Positions 15,613 through 18,198 of a stretch of DNA of 18,198 nucleotides are shown here, one piece after another. The notes beneath the pieces are model-generated. The model saw only the letters and a program-made list of their open reading frames with translations, had not been told where the DNA came from and did no database searches. Origin of the DNA: Candidatus Iainarchaeum sp. GTDB lineage: Archaea; B1Sed10-29; WALL01; JAGHAM01. How positions within the stretch are numbered: the first letter of the stretch is position 1; the number at the start of each line of letters is the position of its first letter. The position numbers were made by a program, and so were the translations under genes. The stretch spans positions 1 through 18,198 of the forward strand of contig JAGHAM010000021.1 of NCBI GenBank assembly GCA_021161465.1, in the 5' to 3' direction.

Positions 15613-15789
15613 ATTGAACCTGTGGAGGAAGGGTTTCACTAACATACCAACCCGAAAACCTTTCAAGAACTTGTCTGCTGTCCTTGCTTTCTCTTTTTCT
15701 GTCAGCAACCCAGGCTTTCCCTCATTAAGACCTTTTTTGATTCCCAGGCCTTCTCATGGAAAAGTCCCTTCAATTCTACGGCTGAGTAT

Positions 15790-17058
15790 TCATAACCCAA
15801 GCAGCCATCTCCACACAGGAATTATTTTTATCCCAAGTCCCTTGTATATTTCACTACTGCTTTCGTCTAGCGTTAGTATCTTCAAGTTGGTGCATTTTAG
15901 CTTTTTCCCGACCTTCACCAAACCATCCATCTCTCTCGTTTTAGTTTCCATAGATGAAAGATCTGAACTTACCTGTATTAGCTCCTTCACCTTACCTCTG
16001 TCTGAAACTACAAAATCAACCTCAGATGAAACATCTTTCCAATAGCTTATGTGCATACCTGGCAGTTTTCTCCTTTGTAGCTCCAAGAATACAACAGTTT
16101 CCAAACGCCTTCCAATGTCTTCTTTACCAAGCAATTCAAGGAAACCAACATCATTTATATATGATTTGGTTATCCCAAGAGCATTTTTCCTCTCTGAATA
16201 GCTGAATCTTTTGAGGTTCAAAACAAAGAGGGAGTCTTCAAGCATGGATATATATGAGTATAGGGTATCCTTGCTGACCTTCATGCCTTGGGACTTGAGC
16301 GTTAAGTACAGCTTGTGAACACTAAGTTCAGAACCTGTGTTCGCCACTAGTGAATTCATGAGCCACCTAATGAGCTTAACGTTTCTAACTCGATACCTTT
16401 CAACTATGTCTCTATACACCACTAAGTTTAGATATTCTTCGAGTATTCTCAGCTTTTCTCTTTCGTTATTTTCCAAAACAACCTCAGGGAATCCCCCATA
16501 TTTTAAATATTCATTTAGGAGAGATCTAACTTTAGCTTCTTTTCTGGAGCTTAGTTTTTCAGGCTCAGTGACTCCTCTAGCATTAAGAAATTCTCTAAAT
16601 GAAAATGGGAATAGCAGATAAGTCGAGCTTCTTCCTCTAAGAGATGTTGCTATCTCTTTGCTTAACAGCTTTGAGCTAGAGCCCGTTATGTAAATGTCAA
16701 AACCTTCATCGTGAAGTGCTCTGACAGCTTTTTCCCACCCCGGTATGTTTTGAGGTTCATCAATGAATATGTGCACATTTTTTGATTCTGGAAATAGTTC
16801 CCAGAAAATCTTTAATACGCCTCTTATCCCCTTTCCTTCCAGCTCGCTTAGTCTAGGATCTTCAAAATTCAGGTAAAGCACGCTCTCTTTCATAAGTTCT
16901 TTCATCTTCTGGAACAAGAAGTAGGTTTTTCCTGCCCTCCTTGGTCCAACTATTGCTTTTATTCTCTTCCCACTAACCTTTAACTCTCTGGGTATCAGAT
17001 CTGGGAGACCCCGTTCCTGGAAGTCCAGTAAATATTCTCTTATGAGCATTCTGTTCAT
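15790..17058 (-). CDS. AAA_14/DUF4143 family ATPase
   Basis: 422 residues. Order: AAA+ domain with Walker A GPRRAGKT (38-45), Walker B IFIDEP (97-102), sensor-like ITGSSS (124-129), RGRSS, and the FPFSFREF segment typical of this family. A winged-helix region follows (~225-285: ELSVHKLYLTLKSQ, KDTLYSYISMLEDS, LFVLNL). The C-terminal DUF4143 domain has a restriction-endonuclease-like fold, with YW...EVDFV (346-350) and a KELIQVS strand in which the usual ExK is QVS, so nuclease activity is doubtful. These ATPases are common in archaea in variable copy number and often behave as accessory genes; their function is not settled. The leaderless start at 17058 is predicted from the TATA box; a second Met lies at codon 4. 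Two palindromic repeats cover the promoter. Isolated, convergent with the exporter. Confidence 0.88.
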   Translation of the reverse strand: MNRMLIREYLLDFQERGLPDLIPRELKVSGKRIKAIVGPRRAGKTYFLFQKMKELMKESVLYLNFEDPRLSELEGKGIRGVLKIFWELFPESKNVHIFIDEPQNIPGWEKAVRALHDEGFDIYITGSSSKLLSKEIATSLRGRSSTYLLFPFSFREFLNARGVTEPEKLSSRKEAKVRSLLNEYLKYGGFPEVVLENNEREKLRILEEYLNLVVYRDIVERYRVRNVKLIRWLMNSLVANTGSELSVHKLYLTLKSQGMKVSKDTLYSYISMLEDSLFVLNLKRFSYSERKNALGITKSYINDVGFLELLGKEDIGRRLETVVFLELQRRKLPGMHISYWKDVSSEVDFVVSDRGKVKELIQVSSDLSSMETKTREMDGLVKVGKKLKCTNLKILTLDESSSEIYKGLGIKIIPVWRWLLGL

Positions 17059-17080
17059 GGGAACTCTTTTACATATTCGT

Positions 17081-17089
17081 GTTTATAAA
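17081..17089 (-). promoter_or_regulatory. TATA box of the AAA/DUF4143 ATPase
   Basis: Minus strand TTTATAAAC, about 26 nt from the ATG at 17058, predicting a leaderless mRNA. The BRE side is covered by the first palindrome. Confidence 0.65.
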
Positions 17090-17116
17090 AGTTTCCTTCC
17101 ATACAAGGAAACTTTT
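17087..17116. repeat. 30-bp palindrome, copy 1 of operator-like repeat
   Basis: AAAAGTTTCCTT, spacer CCATAC, AAGGAAACTTTT: perfect 12-bp arms around a 6-nt spacer. It overlaps the last bases of the ATPase TATA box and the BRE position, so occupancy would be expected to block or modulate initiation. Repeated as copy 2, 33 bp further upstream. Confidence 0.85.
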
Positions 17117-17124
17117 TCAAAATC

Positions 17125-17146
17125 TTTCCTTCCATACAAGGAAACT
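17125..17146. repeat. Operator-like repeat, copy 2
   Basis: Twenty-two bases identical to part of copy 1 (17092-17113): TTTCCTT, CCATAC, AAGGAAA, then CT. Arms are 7 bp here. The centre-to-centre offset from copy 1 is 33 bp, about three helical turns, so both sites face the same side of the DNA. A lone TTTCCTT half-site also occurs at 17182-17188. Confidence 0.85.
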
Positions 17147-17199
17147 CTTTTGGACATCTACTCAACTTGCTTCGCTCGTGATTTCCTTGATAAATCTGT

Positions 17200-17233
17200 T
17201 CACTACTCCATCACCAATTTAAACCAGTAGTGA
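17200..17233 (+). promoter_or_regulatory. TATA box of the redox operon inside an inverted repeat
   Basis: TTTAAA (17218-17223) lies in the 18-nt loop between TCACTACT (17200-17207) and its exact complement AGTAGTGA (17226-17233). The predicted start site near 17246 falls on a further palindrome, CACTAGTG (17244-17251), which shares the TAGTGAG word with the right arm. This suggests an operator for a redox- or metal-responsive regulator; chance is possible. Confidence 0.45.
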
Positions 17234-17285
17234 GCAAAATAGGCACTAGTGAGTGTAGCCACAAACCTATTGAGAAGAGGATAAT

Positions 17286-17549
17286 ATGAACTATGATGAG
17301 CTTTACCAGAAAATGAAGAAATATGCCGACGAGAATGGATACAAGCTAAATCCAAATGAGAAAGAGAGAGACGCACTTTTGAAGGCTTTGCTTGCCAATG
17401 AGAAAGAGCACGGTGAGATTTACTGCCCATGCAGGCGGGTGACAGGTGACAAGGAGAAGGACAAGAAGATAATCTGCCCCTGTGCTTACCATAAAGAGGA
17501 AATCGCCAGGGATGGGAGATGCTTCTGTGGGTTGTTTGTGAGGGGTTGA
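17286..17549 (+). CDS. Ferredoxin-thioredoxin reductase, catalytic subunit-like
   Basis: 87 residues. It reduces a thioredoxin-type disulfide with electrons from ferredoxin through a [4Fe-4S] cluster next to an active-site disulfide. The six family cysteines are present as CPC (47, 49), CPC (64, 66) and CFC (79, 81), with the usual IICPCxYHxxEI and CFCGLF context and an N-terminal helix pair. In plant and cyanobacterial enzymes the third motif is CHC and its His matters for catalysis; here it is Phe. No variable (alpha) subunit is present, as in archaeal relatives that work alone. ATG with SD AGAGG. The thioredoxin gene begins one base after the stop and is its likely substrate. Confidence 0.9.
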   Translation: MNYDELYQKMKKYADENGYKLNPNEKERDALLKALLANEKEHGEIYCPCRRVTGDKEKDKKIICPCAYHKEEIARDGRCFCGLFVRG

Positions 17550-17550
17550 G

Positions 17551-17862
17551 ATGAAGTTGTTGCTGTTTACTTCATCCCATTGCCCTCACTGTCCCAAGGC
17601 AGTTAAGATGGCCAAGAGAATTTTACCAGAGTTTAAGGGCAAGGATGTGGACTACAGAAAGATAAGAATGAAAACCAGTGAGGGGAAACGCCTGGCAGAC
17701 GAGTATGATGTTAATGCTACCCCAACTATCCTGGCATTTGATGGCTCTGGAAAACTCATCAAGAAGATAGTTGGCGTTCCAAATGAGGGAGAGCTGAGGA
17801 ATGCTATAAAGAAGGGGCTTGGAGAAAAAACCTCTTTCCTATCAAAACTATTTGGAGGTTAA
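17551..17862 (+). CDS. Small thioredoxin/glutaredoxin-like protein (CPHC)
   Basis: 103 residues of thioredoxin fold. First strand KLLLFTSSH, then active site C11-P-H-C14 at the start of a long helix, a YRKIRM strand, and cis-Pro in ATPTILAF (P58). Then a GKLIKKIVG hairpin, a final helix, and a short tail ending FLSKLFGG that could be weakly amphipathic. The CPHC dipeptide (as in DsbA) usually gives a more oxidising pair than CGPC, but the absence of a signal peptide places the protein in the cytoplasm. The gene starts 1 nt after the reductase stop, with GAGGGG upstream, so it is very likely the reductase's partner. Some methanogen and DPANN glutaredoxin-like proteins have the same size. Confidence 0.9.
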   Translation: MKLLLFTSSHCPHCPKAVKMAKRILPEFKGKDVDYRKIRMKTSEGKRLADEYDVNATPTILAFDGSGKLIKKIVGVPNEGELRNAIKKGLGEKTSFLSKLFGG

Positions 17863-17865
17863 AGC

Positions 17866-18198
17866 GTGGATTTCAGTCTTCCCAATAAGAGTGATAAAAT
17901 AGCCGTGATTGGTGTTTCCCAAGATACCTCCAAATGGGGTAGGAAGGTATATGATGCCTTGAAGAGAAACGGGTTTGATGTTTACCCTGTGAATCCAAAC
18001 TGCGAGCGCGTTGGGGAGGACAAATGCTATCCAAACCTGAGTGCAATTCCAGAAAAGCCAGATTTTGTTATAACCGTGGTTCCCCCTAAAGCTACTGAGC
18101 GCGTGGTTGAGGAATGTACGAACCTTGGCATAAAGCGGGTCTGGATGCAGCCAGGCTCTGAGTCTGAGAAGGCTATCGAGTACTGCAACTCACATGAC
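17866..18198 (+). CDS. CoA-binding domain protein (YccU-like), 3' end beyond window
   Basis: 111 codons open to the right edge. The Rossmann-type CoA-binding domain shows IAVIGVSQDTSKWGRKVYDALKR (with conserved G-S and the Lys-Trp turn), YPVNPN, the YPNLSAIPEKPDFVITVVPP strand-loop, and KRVWMQPGSES followed by a helix. These match the small single-domain CoA_binding_2 proteins (~120-140 residues), so only a short C-terminus should be missing. They bind CoA or an adenine nucleotide; the physiological role is unclear. GTG start at 17866 with SD GGAGGT 8 nt upstream. It follows the thioredoxin gene by 3 nt, making it the third gene of the redox operon, which would fit a CoA-disulfide or thiol link (inference). 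Confidence 0.88.
   Translation, partial: MDFSLPNKSDKIAVIGVSQDTSKWGRKVYDALKRNGFDVYPVNPNCERVGEDKCYPNLSAIPEKPDFVITVVPPKATERVVEECTNLGIKRVWMQPGSESEKAIEYCNSHD

Noticed and set aside
15614-16045. 143-residue plus-strand open frame after the exporter
   Set aside because: Most of it is antisense to the DUF4143 domain; composition is Ser/Phe/Pro-rich as expected for a shadow.
17087-17146. CRISPR-like array
   Set aside because: Only two repeat copies with an 11-bp gap, each palindromic and sitting on a promoter; this is operator-like, not a spacer array.
17059-17285. tRNA or small RNA gene in the 227-bp gap
   Set aside because: No acceptor/T-arm signature (no GGTTCRANYCC-type T-loop); the hairpins found are explained by promoter-linked inverted repeats.

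Overview
The window is archaeal chromosomal DNA. It carries both subunits of the archaea-specific replicative polymerase PolD (DP1 and DP2), an archaeal-type TyrRS, a UPF0147 protein, archaeosine tRNA-guanine transglycosylase and archaeal SepF. Promoters are TATA boxes about 25 nt upstream of start sites. Leaderless genes are mixed with genes led by Shine-Dalgarno (SD) sequences of the GGTGGTG, AGGTGA or GGAGG type. Many secreted or membrane-anchored proteins have no clear relatives, including Cys-rich CGDGxC-type modules, and genes are packed with 4-nt ATGA/GTGA overlaps. This best fits a DPANN-type or related euryarchaeal lineage; that placement is inference and the species is not identified.

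Left part (1-3100, minus strand): a truncated Cys-rich secreted protein, a secreted two-domain PKD protein followed by a cUUCGg hairpin terminator, and a two-gene operon of single-pass membrane proteins. The two proteins of that operon share a duplicated cytoplasmic coiled-coil/EIRKxL-GYT domain. Divergent from them (plus strand) is sepF, followed by a C-terminally membrane-anchored protein with an internal duplication.

Centre (4390-11700, minus strand): the DP1-DP2 polymerase operon (ATGA overlap, no intein), a lipoprotein of unknown function, and UPF0147-tyrS (GTGA overlap). Divergent from these is a secreted, TPR-like, membrane-anchored protein overlapping tgtA. The tgtA reading frame has an in-frame TAG at codon 3 of its best-aligned start.

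Right part (14000-18198): an ArsR-type repressor fused to a ferredoxin domain, with a palindrome between its TATA box and predicted start site. It is translationally coupled to a BASS/ACR3-like exporter that lacks the usual ACR3 cysteine. A minus-strand AAA/DUF4143 ATPase follows, with two copies of a palindromic repeat over its promoter, one of which has perfect 12-bp arms. Last is a redox operon: ferredoxin-thioredoxin reductase catalytic subunit, a small CPHC thioredoxin, and a CoA-binding protein that runs off the window.

The most notable items are the palindromic operator array of the ATPase, the ArsR-ferredoxin/exporter unit, the in-frame amber codon of tgtA, and the paralogous membrane-protein pair. 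No tRNA, rRNA, CRISPR array, insertion sequence or intein was seen.
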